Assembly: GCF_023515955.1 (NCBI RefSeq) | Contig: NZ_CP097322.1 | Location: 1,426,001-1,490,000, forward strand | DNA length: 64,000 nucleotides | Direction: 5' to 3' | From: Streptomyces sp. RerS4 | Lineage (GTDB): Bacteria; Actinomycetota; Actinomycetes; Streptomycetales; Streptomycetaceae | The notes under the pieces: model-generated | Database searches by the model: none | What the model was told of the DNA's origin: nothing | What the model saw: the letters and a program-made list of their open reading frames with translations, nothing else | Program-made: the position numbers and the translations under genes | In this document: one piece after another, positions 1 through 9,685 of the stretch | How the letters are laid out: each line of letters opens with the position of its first letter | Position numbering within the stretch: the first letter of the stretch is position 1

Positions 1-738
1 CGTACAGCTGGAGCTGTCGGAGTTGGATCGCGCGCGGACGCGGCTGATGGAGGCGGAGATCAAGGCGCTGCGGGCGCAGATCTCCCCGCACTTCATCTTC
101 AACTCCCTCGCGGCGATCGCCTCCTTCGTGCGGACGGACCCGGAGCGGGCGCGGGACCTGCTGCTGGAGTTCGCGGACTTCACCCGCTACTCCTTCCGGC
201 GGCACGGGGAGTTCACGACGCTGGCCGAGGAGCTGCGGTCGATCCAGCAGTACCTGGCGCTGGCCGGGGCCCGGTTCGGGGACCGGCTGAAGGTGACCCT
301 TCAGGTGGCGCCGGAGGTGCTGCCGGTGGCGCTGCCGTTCCTGTGCCTGCAACCCCTGGTGGAGAACGCGGTCAAGCACGGGCTGGAGGACTCCACCGGT
401 GAGTGCCGGATCACCATCGCGGCCCGGGACGCGGGAGCGGAGGCGGTGTTGACCATCGAGGACAACGGCGTCGGGATGGATCCGGCGCTGCTGCGGCGGA
501 TCCTGGCCGGGGAGGTGAGCGGTTCCTCCTCCGGCATCGGGCTGCCGAACGTGGACGAGCGGATGCGGCAGGTCTACGGGGACGACTACGGGCTCGTCAT
601 CGAGACGGGCATCGGCGCCGGCATGAAGATCACCGTGACCATTCCGAAATACCGTGCGGGCGTGCACAGTTCGGGACCGGAAACCAGCCGGTCCCGGGTG
701 GACCGGGCCGGGCCGTGGCATCCCGGCGACGGCGCGGC

Positions 739-742
<4 letters not shown>
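1..742 (+). CDS. LytS-type sensor histidine kinase, C-terminal part (cut by window edge)
   Basis: The reading frame is open from the first bases, so the N-terminus and any membrane segments lie outside the window. The visible part starts with a short coiled-coil-like stretch and then the His_kinase (PF06580) signature QISPHFIFNSL, whose His is the expected phosphoacceptor. A GHKL ATPase domain follows, with an N-box (PLVENAVKHGLED), a G1 box (EDNGVGMD) and a glycine-rich lid (GSSSGIGLPNVDERM). This is the LytS/YpdA class, which normally phosphorylates a LytTR response regulator. No LytTR gene follows here; the next gene is a broken ATP-binding ORF that starts at the stop codon. About 35 low-complexity residues extend past the ATPase fold. 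The family call is firm and the signal unknown. Confidence 0.9.
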
Positions 743-2730
<1,988 letters not shown>

Positions 2731-2951
2731 CTATGGCCTCGACAGGTAGGGCAGCCGAGGAAACGCACGTACTTCATTCTCCCACGACCGGGGGTTCACA
2801 CCGTCCGGGCTGATCGTCCAGGACATTCCGGGCCCGCTGGTCTTTTCCTACCAGACCTCGGTCCCGGCCCGGGACCGGCCCCGCCCGGCGCGGGCGGGGG
2901 GATCGGACCAGACTGGAGGGAGGGGGCCGAGAGGGTGACTTTGGAGGAGCC

Positions 2952-3320
2952 ATGTCGACAGCGCTCGGACGGGAAGAGACCCCCGTCGCCCTGGCGGGCG
3001 GCGGAGTGGAACTGCGCATGCGGGAGATCGGCGGGGAGATGACCGCGGCCTTCGTGCACCTCCCGGAGGGTACGGACCTCACGGAGGCGGTCAAGGGTCA
3101 GCCCGACGACATGTGCCAGTGCCCGCACTGGGGCTACCTCGTCTCCGGCCGTCTGATGATGCGGACGAAGGGCGGCGAAGAGGTGTACGAGGCGGGCCAG
3201 GCCTTCTACTGGTCGCCGGGGCACGTGCCCTTGGCCCTGACCGATGTGGACTACGTGGACTTCTCCCCCACCGACGCGTTCCGCGAGATCATCGACCACG
3301 TGAAGTCGAACATGGGGTAG
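2952..3320 (+). CDS. Small cupin-fold protein
   Basis: A 122-residue single-domain protein. The cupin-like core has a Cys-rich pair plus His and Gly (CQCPHWGYLVSGRLMMRT) where motif 1 is expected, and a motif 2-like strand (EAGQAFYWSPGHVPLAL). A strong ribosome site (GGAGGAG, 4 nt before ATG) fixes the start. There is no signal peptide and no DNA-binding domain. It stands alone, divergent from guaB1 and closed by the hairpin at 3384-3416. Cupins of this size include enzymes and sensors; the substrate cannot be inferred. Confidence 0.75.
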   Translation: MSTALGREETPVALAGGGVELRMREIGGEMTAAFVHLPEGTDLTEAVKGQPDDMCQCPHWGYLVSGRLMMRTKGGEEVYEAGQAFYWSPGHVPLALTDVDYVDFSPTDAFREIIDHVKSNMG

Positions 3321-3383
3321 GAGACGCCGCCCGGCGCGGCGGGCACGGCGGTACGGGCGTCCGGGCGCCGGGCGTCACAGACG

Positions 3384-3416
3384 GTGACCCGGTGCCCGAG
3401 GAAGGCACCGGGTCAC
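3384..3416. terminator. Bidirectional terminator hairpin
   Basis: Perfect 13-bp inverted repeat (GTGACCCGGTGCC and its complement) with a 7-nt loop. It lies between the convergent cupin gene (64 nt after its stop) and the transposase-like gene (96 nt after its stop). Confidence 0.75.
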
Positions 3417-3511
3417 GTCCTCGCAGCGGGGTGACCAGCACGTCCGGGTCCGCCGCGGGTCGGCCCCGCCGCGAAGGCGTCGTCGTCGGCCGGCGAGGCG
3501 CCGGTCGAGCA

Positions 3512-4804
3512 TCAGCGGATGTACTCGCGGCGCGCGGACTGCCCGGGGATGAGCGGTCGCGGGGGCAGGACGGCGGCCGCCGGGGTGGGTGTGACGGGTG
3601 TCCGGTAGCGGGTCGGTGTGGGCAGGGTCATCGGGTCGGCGGTGGAGCCGCCGCCGCTGAGCAGCCGGGCGGCGTGGGCCACGCTCGCGAGGGTGGCGTG
3701 GTGGTGCCAGCCGCGGAAGGAGCGGCCCTCGAAGTCGCGGATGCCGACGGGTTCGCAGGTCTCGGTGAAGTCCAGTGCGACCCGGTCGGTGAGTTTGGCG
3801 AGCAGGAAGAGCTGGGCGAGGGGTCGGTCGCCGATGTTGGTGACCCAGAACTCGGAGGGCATCAGGGCCGCTTCGGTCCAGGCGCCGACGAGGAGCAGGG
3901 GGGTGGGCGGCGCGGGCACGGGCCGGTCCTCGGCGGGGGTGGTGAGGATGCCGGCGGAGGTGAGCAGGGTGACCGCTCCCTCGGCGCGTCCGTGGCGGGT
4001 CCATTCGACGACCCGTCGCTGGGAGCGCAGGGAGTCGATCAGTTCGCGGGCGGGGGCGGTGTGCGGGCCCGGTTTGTGGCGGCCGGCGCCTCCGAAGGAG
4101 ACGGGCAGGGTGCCGTCGACCTTGAGGACGAAGGGGATGTCCTGGAGGGTGAAGGCCTCGACGGTCTGCGGGAGATCGGCGTTGGCGACCTCCATCACGA
4201 CGGGGCGGCGCTGGAGTTGCCAGGTCGCCGCCATGCGCTGTACCGCGTGCACGGCGTCCTGGGCGGGGGTCAGGGAGCGTGCGGTGTCGGGTATGCCGGC
4301 CCGTCGGCGGCGCAGCAGTTCGCTGGTCCAGGGCCCGGGGAGGGTGAGGGTCCATTCGACGGGGAAGCTCGCCTCGCTGGAGGCGAGCCAGATGCCGCCC
4401 GCCTGTTGGCAGTTGGCGGTGCGGCCGAGCTGGGGGACGAACTGCCGGCCGACGCCGACGGAGCGGTCCCCGGCCTTCTCGATGACCATGGGCTGGACCA
4501 CCCACGCGAGGGGGCGTTGCGCGGTGCGTTCCAGGTGTCGGGCGAGGGAGCGACGTACGGGGGTCCAGTCCCAGGGCGACTTGCTGATGAACTGCTGGAG
4601 GCTCTGCTCGACGGAACTCGCGCCGGTTCCGGCGATGTTACGGATTGTTTTCTTCCCGCTGGTCCGTACCAGGCCGTTCAGATAAACGCGGGCCCAGTTT
4701 CGCTGGTCCCGCCGGGGTAAGGATTCGAAGAAAAGCGAGATCAGTACGTCGATCAAATCGGAGATTTCCTTCGTGGAATCCTCCGGCAGGACTACGCGAG
4801 TCAT
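3512..4804 (-). CDS. IS701-family transposase relative with degenerate active site
   Basis: A 430-residue protein collinear with IS701 DDE transposases: it keeps SVGVGRQF, the NCQ motif, the 'ASFPVEWTL' strand and the C-terminal FEGRSFRGWHHH box. At the first catalytic Asp, family members have DDT, but here the sequence is EKA (about residues 109-111). At the second, the usual ADAGYG is replaced by MEVANAD. Only the C-terminal Glu region is intact, so transposition activity is unlikely. Leu29 is a TTA codon (plus-strand taa at 4718-4720), the only in-frame TTA I found in the window, which would make translation depend on bldA tRNA. The first 200 bp of the gene are noticeably less GC-rich. I found no flanking terminal repeats. 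It may be domesticated. Confidence 0.8.
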   Translation of the reverse strand: MTRVVLPEDSTKEISDLIDVLISLFFESLPRRDQRNWARVYLNGLVRTSGKKTIRNIAGTGASSVEQSLQQFISKSPWDWTPVRRSLARHLERTAQRPLAWVVQPMVIEKAGDRSVGVGRQFVPQLGRTANCQQAGGIWLASSEASFPVEWTLTLPGPWTSELLRRRRAGIPDTARSLTPAQDAVHAVQRMAATWQLQRRPVVMEVANADLPQTVEAFTLQDIPFVLKVDGTLPVSFGGAGRHKPGPHTAPARELIDSLRSQRRVVEWTRHGRAEGAVTLLTSAGILTTPAEDRPVPAPPTPLLLVGAWTEAALMPSEFWVTNIGDRPLAQLFLLAKLTDRVALDFTETCEPVGIRDFEGRSFRGWHHHATLASVAHAARLLSGGGSTADPMTLPTPTRYRTPVTPTPAAAVLPPRPLIPGQSARREYIR

Positions 4805-4877
4805 CTGGGCCTCCCCCGCGACCAGACTAGATCCTTGACCCTACTTGACCGCGCAGAACGGCCGTAGACCCGGGCGG

Positions 4878-5522
4878 CTACTTCCTGAGGTCGCTGGCAG
4901 ATTCGAGCCGCTCTTCCTCTACCACGAGTGGGATCGGGATCTGGTTCGCCGCATAGTAGAGCGCGATCAGAAAGTGTGCGACGAGAGTGAGTGGTGCGGA
5001 GAAGAAGGACAGGACGACCGTCAAGGGGTAGGCGACCGCCCCGAGTCCGAATCGCATGCGCGTGGCCCGTGCGCCGTCCTTGTCCACCGTTTCGTGGAAC
5101 AGGTGGCCGACCTGGGTGACGTACCACCAGAACGCCAGGAAGGCGAGAGCGTACACGACGGTCCACGCGCTGTAGAGGATGGCGGCCACATTGGCCGAAT
5201 CCTCATCGGTGAGGTGCTCGGCGAGGATGTTGGTCGTGTAGGGAATCACCGATACCACCATCAGCACCAGGAGATTCAGGAACAACAGGGGGCGGTCGAC
5301 CCGCTTGAGGTGACTGAAGATCGTGTGGTGATTCACCCACATCACGCCGATGATGAGGAAACTGACGAGATAGGCGGCGTAGTGCGGCCATTGTTCCCAC
5401 AGTCCGTGCCACAGTTCGGTTCCGCCTTCCTTCGGAACCTCCAATTCCAGTACGAGAATGGTGATCACGATGGCGAATACGCCGTCGCTGAACGCTTCGA
5501 CCCGGTTGGTTTCCTGTTCCAT
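4878..5522 (-). CDS. TMEM175/DUF1211-family membrane channel
   Basis: A 214-residue membrane protein with about six hydrophobic segments. The N-terminal signature RVEAFSDGVFAIVITILVLEL carries the FSDGVFAI filter motif that defines bacterial TMEM175 potassium channels. Bacterial members are six-helix subunits that form tetramers; the single repeat here fits. It is the last gene of the minus-strand array and is separated from the upstream gene by a strong terminator, so it probably has its own promoter. Family assignment is strong; ion selectivity is by homology only. Confidence 0.9.
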   Translation of the reverse strand: MEQETNRVEAFSDGVFAIVITILVLELEVPKEGGTELWHGLWEQWPHYAAYLVSFLIIGVMWVNHHTIFSHLKRVDRPLLFLNLLVLMVVSVIPYTTNILAEHLTDEDSANVAAILYSAWTVVYALAFLAFWWYVTQVGHLFHETVDKDGARATRMRFGLGAVAYPLTVVLSFFSAPLTLVAHFLIALYYAANQIPIPLVVEEERLESASDLRK

Positions 5523-5549
5523 GACCTCCCCTTCACCGATTCATTGCGC

Positions 5550-5583
5550 GTGCGGGGAGGGCGTTTCCGCGCCCTCCCCGCAC
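5550..5583 (-). terminator. Terminator hairpin after the NTF2-like/kinase/MFS unit
   Basis: Perfect 14-bp stem (GTGCGGGGAGGGCG and complement) with a 6-nt loop, 22 nt downstream of the NTF2-like gene stop and just upstream of the channel gene. Confidence 0.8.
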
Positions 5584-5604
5584 AAGCTACCCATGAAAGG
5601 ACGG

Positions 5605-5946
5605 TCAGCCGCCGAAACCGGCGGTCTGGCGCCAGATCCGGCCATCGCGGACGACGAGTGTCCCGAACGCGTGCTCCGGGATTCCGTTCAGGTTCATGAT
5701 CGCCCGGTAGAAGATGGTGTCCTCCGTCTCGATGTACTCCTGGAGTTCGACCAGCGTGGGCTTCACCGTGAGATATCCGGTGAACGTCTCCCGAACGGCG
5801 TCGATGCCGACCGAGGCGCCCTCGAAGCGCAGCAGGACGGCGTCGTCCGTGTAGTTCTTCATCACCGCCTCGATGTCCAGGGCGGCGAGCGCCTCCATCT
5901 GGCGGACGAAGACCGGGTGCAGCGTGGAGATGTCGTACTTGGCCAT
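5605..5946 (-). CDS. NTF2-like (SgcJ/YybH-type) protein
   Basis: A 113-residue single-domain SnoaL/NTF2-like fold: N-terminal helices (VRQMEALAALDIEAVMKNY), the 'TDDAVLLRFEG' strand, then a helix (GIDAVRETF) and C-terminal sheet strands. Such proteins are small-molecule-binding pockets, sometimes isomerases or cyclases. No catalytic residues can be assigned. It is the fourth NTF2-like gene of the array and follows the sensor kinase by 13 bp, so it is likely co-transcribed with it. It could be a ligand-binding accessory to the kinase; this is inference. Confidence 0.8.
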   Translation of the reverse strand: MAKYDISTLHPVFVRQMEALAALDIEAVMKNYTDDAVLLRFEGASVGIDAVRETFTGYLTVKPTLVELQEYIETEDTIFYRAIMNLNGIPEHAFGTLVVRDGRIWRQTAGFGG

Positions 5947-5959
5947 GTTCGACTGCCTT

Positions 5960-7537
5960 TCAATCGGTGACGGTGGTGCCGGTGACGGTGGTACGGATGG
6001 GAGTGGTGCGGATGGGGCCGGCCTCGACGTCGTCCTCGGGGACGTCGCAGCCGGGTGCCGCCTGCGCGAGGGGCAGTCGTACGACCATCCGGGTCTCGCC
6101 CGGACGGGAGCGGGCCGTGATCGACCCCCGGTGGCGCTGGGTCACGATCCGGTAGGTGAGGTGCAGCCCCAGACCCGTGCCCTTCCCGACGTCCTTGGTG
6201 GTGTAGAAGGGTTCGAAGACGCGCGGCAGGACGTCCTCGGGGATGCCGCGGCCGGTGTCGACGACCTCCACGACCATGCACACCCCCTCGGTCCGCGCCC
6301 GCAGGGTGAGGACGCCCGCGCCTTCCATGGCCTCGGCGGCGTTGTCGACGAGGTTGGTCCACACCTGGCTCAACTCGCCCGGATAGCCGGTCAGTTCGGG
6401 CAGGTTCGGTTCCCAGTCGCGGACGATGGTGATGCCGCCGAGCTTGGAGCGCAGCACGACCAGGGTGTTCTCCAGGCCGTCGGTGACCGCGAAGCGCTGT
6501 TCGGGGGCCCGGTCGAGGTTCGCGTAGTCGCGCGTGGCGGCGACGAGTTGGGAGATCCGCGGTCCGGCCGCGCGCAGCTCGGCGGCCAGCGAACGGGCCT
6601 CCAGCAGCGCCGCGAGGTGGTCGAGGGCGGCCGGCAGGGCGGCCCCGCCGAGCCCCGCCAGCCGGCGCGGCAACCAGGCCGGATCCAGTCCCAGGTCGGC
6701 GGCGCCCGAGCCGAGGAGCCCGGCCCGCTCGGCCCCGGCGTCCTCGGCCCAGTCGGCGATCTCCTCCTCGGCGTCCGACTGGGCCAGCGGGTCGGTGGTC
6801 GCGGGTGGCGGCAGCCGGTCCAGCTCCTGGACCACCGCGTCGAGCACGGCGCGTTCCGCGTCCGTGGCGACCGCGCCCCACGCGTACGCGGAAGCGGTCA
6901 GCCGGTCCAGGGCCGGTACGAGCTCCTGCGCGGCGCGGGCCACGGCGGCGGCCGGGTTGTTCAGCTCGTGCGCGAGGCCCGCGGCGAGCGTGCCCAGGGC
7001 CTCGACGGTGGCCCGTTTGCGGGCCTGCACCTCGGAGGACTTGATGCGCCAGGCCAGTACGGGCAGCAGGACGGCCGCCACACCGTGGCAGCGGGTCAGC
7101 ATCTCGAAGAAGACGGGCCGGGGGTAGGCGACGACGGTGGTGGCGGGGCCGCTCGCGGCGGCGGTGGCCACGTAGGAGCCCTCGGTGAGCAGCGGCAGCT
7201 CGCCCGTGAAGCGGTGGGCGGCGGAGGGTTTGCCGTCGTGGTCCTCGGCGGCGGCGCTCTCCTCCTCGGTGGAGTGCCGGGTGAGGACCTCCTCGCGGCC
7301 GTCGACGACCTTGGTGACGACGAGCCCGCCCGACAGCAGGACGTGGAAGGCCGTGGCCTCCTCGCCGTCGCGGAAGAGCACCTCCCCGTCGGCGAGGACG
7401 CGCGGCTCGGAGACCGAGACGAGCCAGTCCAGTTGCTCTTCGGTGATCGCCTCGAAGATCTCCAACTCCTGGAGGGCGGTGCGCAGTTCCTTGACGGTGG
7501 ATCGTGCGGGCGCGCCGGTCTGTTCCCCGGTGGTCAT
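5960..7537 (-). CDS. Cytoplasmic histidine kinase with N-terminal cyclic-nucleotide-binding domain
   Basis: A 525-residue protein with no membrane segment. Residues about 25-150 form a cNMP-binding-type beta roll (LADGEVLFRDGEE, FHVLLSGGLVV). The H-box LAAGLAHELNNP places the phosphoacceptor at about His190. About 110 residues are inserted between the two predicted dimerisation helices, and the ATPase domain then carries N (WTNLVDNAAEAM), G1 (VVDTGRGIP), F (FEPFYTTK) and G2 (GKGTGLGLHL) boxes. All catalytic motifs are present. The ATG overlaps the MFS stop (ATGA), so the two are translationally coupled. No response regulator is adjacent; the receiver-flavoprotein at 30046 is the only receiver domain in the window. 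Confidence 0.9.
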   Translation of the reverse strand: MTTGEQTGAPARSTVKELRTALQELEIFEAITEEQLDWLVSVSEPRVLADGEVLFRDGEEATAFHVLLSGGLVVTKVVDGREEVLTRHSTEEESAAAEDHDGKPSAAHRFTGELPLLTEGSYVATAAASGPATTVVAYPRPVFFEMLTRCHGVAAVLLPVLAWRIKSSEVQARKRATVEALGTLAAGLAHELNNPAAAVARAAQELVPALDRLTASAYAWGAVATDAERAVLDAVVQELDRLPPPATTDPLAQSDAEEEIADWAEDAGAERAGLLGSGAADLGLDPAWLPRRLAGLGGAALPAALDHLAALLEARSLAAELRAAGPRISQLVAATRDYANLDRAPEQRFAVTDGLENTLVVLRSKLGGITIVRDWEPNLPELTGYPGELSQVWTNLVDNAAEAMEGAGVLTLRARTEGVCMVVEVVDTGRGIPEDVLPRVFEPFYTTKDVGKGTGLGLHLTYRIVTQRHRGSITARSRPGETRMVVRLPLAQAAPGCDVPEDDVEAGPIRTTPIRTTVTGTTVTD

Positions 7538-8802
7538 GGTGTGCTCCCCTCGGCCCTGGTGCGGGAGGCCAGCCGCAGGGTCGCGAACACGGCCGGCGCG
7601 CACACCGCGGCGACGGCGACCATGAAGCCGACCGAGGTGCGTTGCAGGCCGTGGATGGTGGTCAGCGTGCCGGCCAGGACGGCCGGGACGCTCATCGCGA
7701 GGTACGCGAAGACGTAGACGGCGGCGGTCAGTTCGCCCCGGTGCTCGGGCGCGGCGAGGGTGCTGAGCGCGCGGAAGGCGCCCAGGAAGGCGGCGCCCCA
7801 GCCACTGCCGAGCACGGCGGTGGCGGCCAGGAAGAGCGGCGCCGAGCCGAGCCCGAGGGCGAGGAGCACCAGCGCGAGCCCGGACAGCAGGCCGAGCAGT
7901 CCGAGCACGGCGGTGCGCAGCGGTGGGGTGCGGCCCAGCAGGAGTTGGGCCGCGGTGGCGGCGCCCGCGAGCAGGGCCACGGTGGCCCCGCCGACCAGGT
8001 AGTTGGTGCTGCCGAGCAGGGACAGCGCCAGGTGCGGGCCGAGCGAGAGGTAGAAGCCGCCGACGGCCCAGACGGCCACGATGGTCAGCGCGAGCACCGC
8101 GAACCGCCCGCGCACGGCGGCCGGCACCCGGATCCGGTGCGGTACGACCCGCAGCCGGCCGCCCGCGCCGGGGGCGCTCTCGGCCATGCGCGCGACCCCG
8201 ACCAGGGCCAGGGCGAAGGCCCCCGCGAGGAGGACGTAGCTGAGGACCGTCGGGGCGGGCGCGTACTGGACGAGCAGGCCCGCCCCGAGCCCGCCGAGGC
8301 CGATCCCCACGGTCGGGCCGGCGCTGTTGACCTGGGCGCCGAGCGCGGGTCTGGCGGGCGGGGTGAGTTCGAGCAGGGCCGCGCCCATGGCCCCGGTGGC
8401 CAGGCCCACCGCGAGCCCCTGCACGGCGCGGGCGGCGAGCAGCAGGCCGAGCCCGTCGGCCCCGGCGAACAGTCCCATCGAGACGATCGCGAGGACCAGC
8501 GAGGCCCCGAGGACGGGGCGGCGCCCCACGGTGTCGGAGAGGGAGCCGAACAGCAGCAGTCCCCCGAGCACGGTGACGGCGTAGAGGGCGAAGACCACCG
8601 TGACGGCGCCCGAGGACAGGCCCCATCTCTGCTGGTAGAGGACGTAGAGGGCGGAGGGGACGGAGGAGGAGAGCATCAGCAGGACGAGGACCGCGCCCAC
8701 CACCCGGAACCCGGTCGATCCGCTCCGGCCGGTCGCGGCGGGCGCGCCGCGACCGGGTCGTACGTCGTCCCCCGTGGTCGGGGTCTTGCTCTGTTCGGGC
8801 AC
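7534..8802 (-). CDS. MFS transporter
   Basis: A 422-residue protein with about 12 hydrophobic segments after a 30-residue polar N-terminus. The MFS motif A lies in the first cytoplasmic loop (FGSLSDTVGRRPVLG). The sequence resembles drug-efflux or sugar-efflux type DHA transporters, but the substrate is not identifiable. It overlaps the histidine kinase gene by 4 bp, which suggests that kinase and transporter are made together. A GC palindrome separates it from the upstream Mo-hydroxylase operon. Confidence 0.88.
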   Translation of the reverse strand: MPEQSKTPTTGDDVRPGRGAPAATGRSGSTGFRVVGAVLVLLMLSSSVPSALYVLYQQRWGLSSGAVTVVFALYAVTVLGGLLLFGSLSDTVGRRPVLGASLVLAIVSMGLFAGADGLGLLLAARAVQGLAVGLATGAMGAALLELTPPARPALGAQVNSAGPTVGIGLGGLGAGLLVQYAPAPTVLSYVLLAGAFALALVGVARMAESAPGAGGRLRVVPHRIRVPAAVRGRFAVLALTIVAVWAVGGFYLSLGPHLALSLLGSTNYLVGGATVALLAGAATAAQLLLGRTPPLRTAVLGLLGLLSGLALVLLALGLGSAPLFLAATAVLGSGWGAAFLGAFRALSTLAAPEHRGELTAAVYVFAYLAMSVPAVLAGTLTTIHGLQRTSVGFMVAVAAVCAPAVFATLRLASRTRAEGSTP

Positions 8803-8823
8803 TGCGTCTCCTCCACTGCTTCC

Positions 8824-8843
8824 GGCCGCCCGCGCGGGCGGCC
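8824..8843. terminator. 20-bp perfect palindrome at end of Mo-hydroxylase operon
   Basis: GGCCGCCCGCGCGGGCGGCC is a perfect palindrome that begins 2 nt after the FAD-subunit stop codon on the minus strand. It is short but would fold strongly; probable terminator or 3' end stabiliser. Confidence 0.5.
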
Positions 8844-8845
8844 GA

Positions 8846-9685
8846 TCAGGCGGTCCCGGCCCCCGCCCGGTCCAGCGCGCGGGCGGTGAGGACGCCCGCG
8901 AGATGGCCCAGGTATTCGGCCGAGGTGCCGCGCCCGGGGACGAACAGGTCCCGGGGTTCGGCGCGGAAGGCCGCGAGCACCTCCCGGGTGGTCCACGGGC
9001 CGCCGCGCAGCCGTTCCTCGACCCCGCGCAGGCGCAGGGCGCGGGCGGTGGCTCCGGTGACGGCGATGCGCGGTCCGTCGGGGGTGATCCGTACGGCAGC
9101 GGCGCACAGCGGGTAGCGGGTGGCCCGGTCGGCGGTCTTCTCGAAGGCGCCGGCCGGGCCGGCGGCGGGCACCAGCAGGGCGGTGATCATCGTCTTCACC
9201 GGCGGCCCGGAGGCGGCGAACTCCTCGGCCGCCACCGAGGACCGTCCGGCGGGGCCGGCCAGTTCCACGAGCGCGCCGGCGGCGATGGCGGCGACGGGCA
9301 GGTCGGTGGGCCGGCCGGTGACGGCCAGGTTCCCGCCGACGGTGCCGAGGTTGCGCACCTGCGGGTCGCCGTTGGCGCGGGCCGCCGCGGCCAGTTCGGG
9401 CGCGTCCCGCCCCACCAGCGGGTCGGCGGCGAGTTCGGCGAGGGTGGTCAGGGCGCCGACGCGCAGGGTGGCGCCCTCGCGGGTGATGCCGCGCAGTTCC
9501 GCGAGGCCCCGTACGTCGACCAGCAGCGGGTCGGCGGCGCCGTCGGGGCGGGGGCCGGCCGCGCGCAGTTCCGGCAGCAGGCTCTGGCCGCCGGCCAGGA
9601 GGCGGGCTCCGGGCCGGTCGGCGAGCAGGCTCAGGGCCCGGTCGAGCCCGGCGGGGCGGGCGTAGTCGATCTCGGTGAGGATCAC
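8846..9685 (-). CDS. Molybdenum hydroxylase FAD-binding subunit (XdhB/CoxM type)
   Basis: A 279-residue FAD_binding_5 protein. The two FAD-contact loops are present: LLAGGQSLLPEL (about residues 30-41) and LGTVGGNLAVTGRPTD. The C-terminus has the CO-dehydrogenase flavoprotein fold. It passes electrons from the 2Fe-2S subunit to an acceptor. The GTG start overlaps the stop of the large-subunit gene by 4 bp, and the gene order is small, large, medium. It acts in the cytoplasm as part of a heterotrimer. The substrate cannot be deduced from this subunit. Confidence 0.9.
   Translation of the reverse strand: MILTEIDYARPAGLDRALSLLADRPGARLLAGGQSLLPELRAAGPRPDGAADPLLVDVRGLAELRGITREGATLRVGALTTLAELAADPLVGRDAPELAAAARANGDPQVRNLGTVGGNLAVTGRPTDLPVAAIAAGALVELAGPAGRSSVAAEEFAASGPPVKTMITALLVPAAGPAGAFEKTADRATRYPLCAAAVRITPDGPRIAVTGATARALRLRGVEERLRGGPWTTREVLAAFRAEPRDLFVPGRGTSAEYLGHLAGVLTARALDRAGAGTA

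Noticed and set aside
7504..8889. 461-codon plus-strand ORF opposite the MFS gene
   Set aside because: Gln/Glu/Gly-rich antisense shadow of a clear membrane transporter gene.
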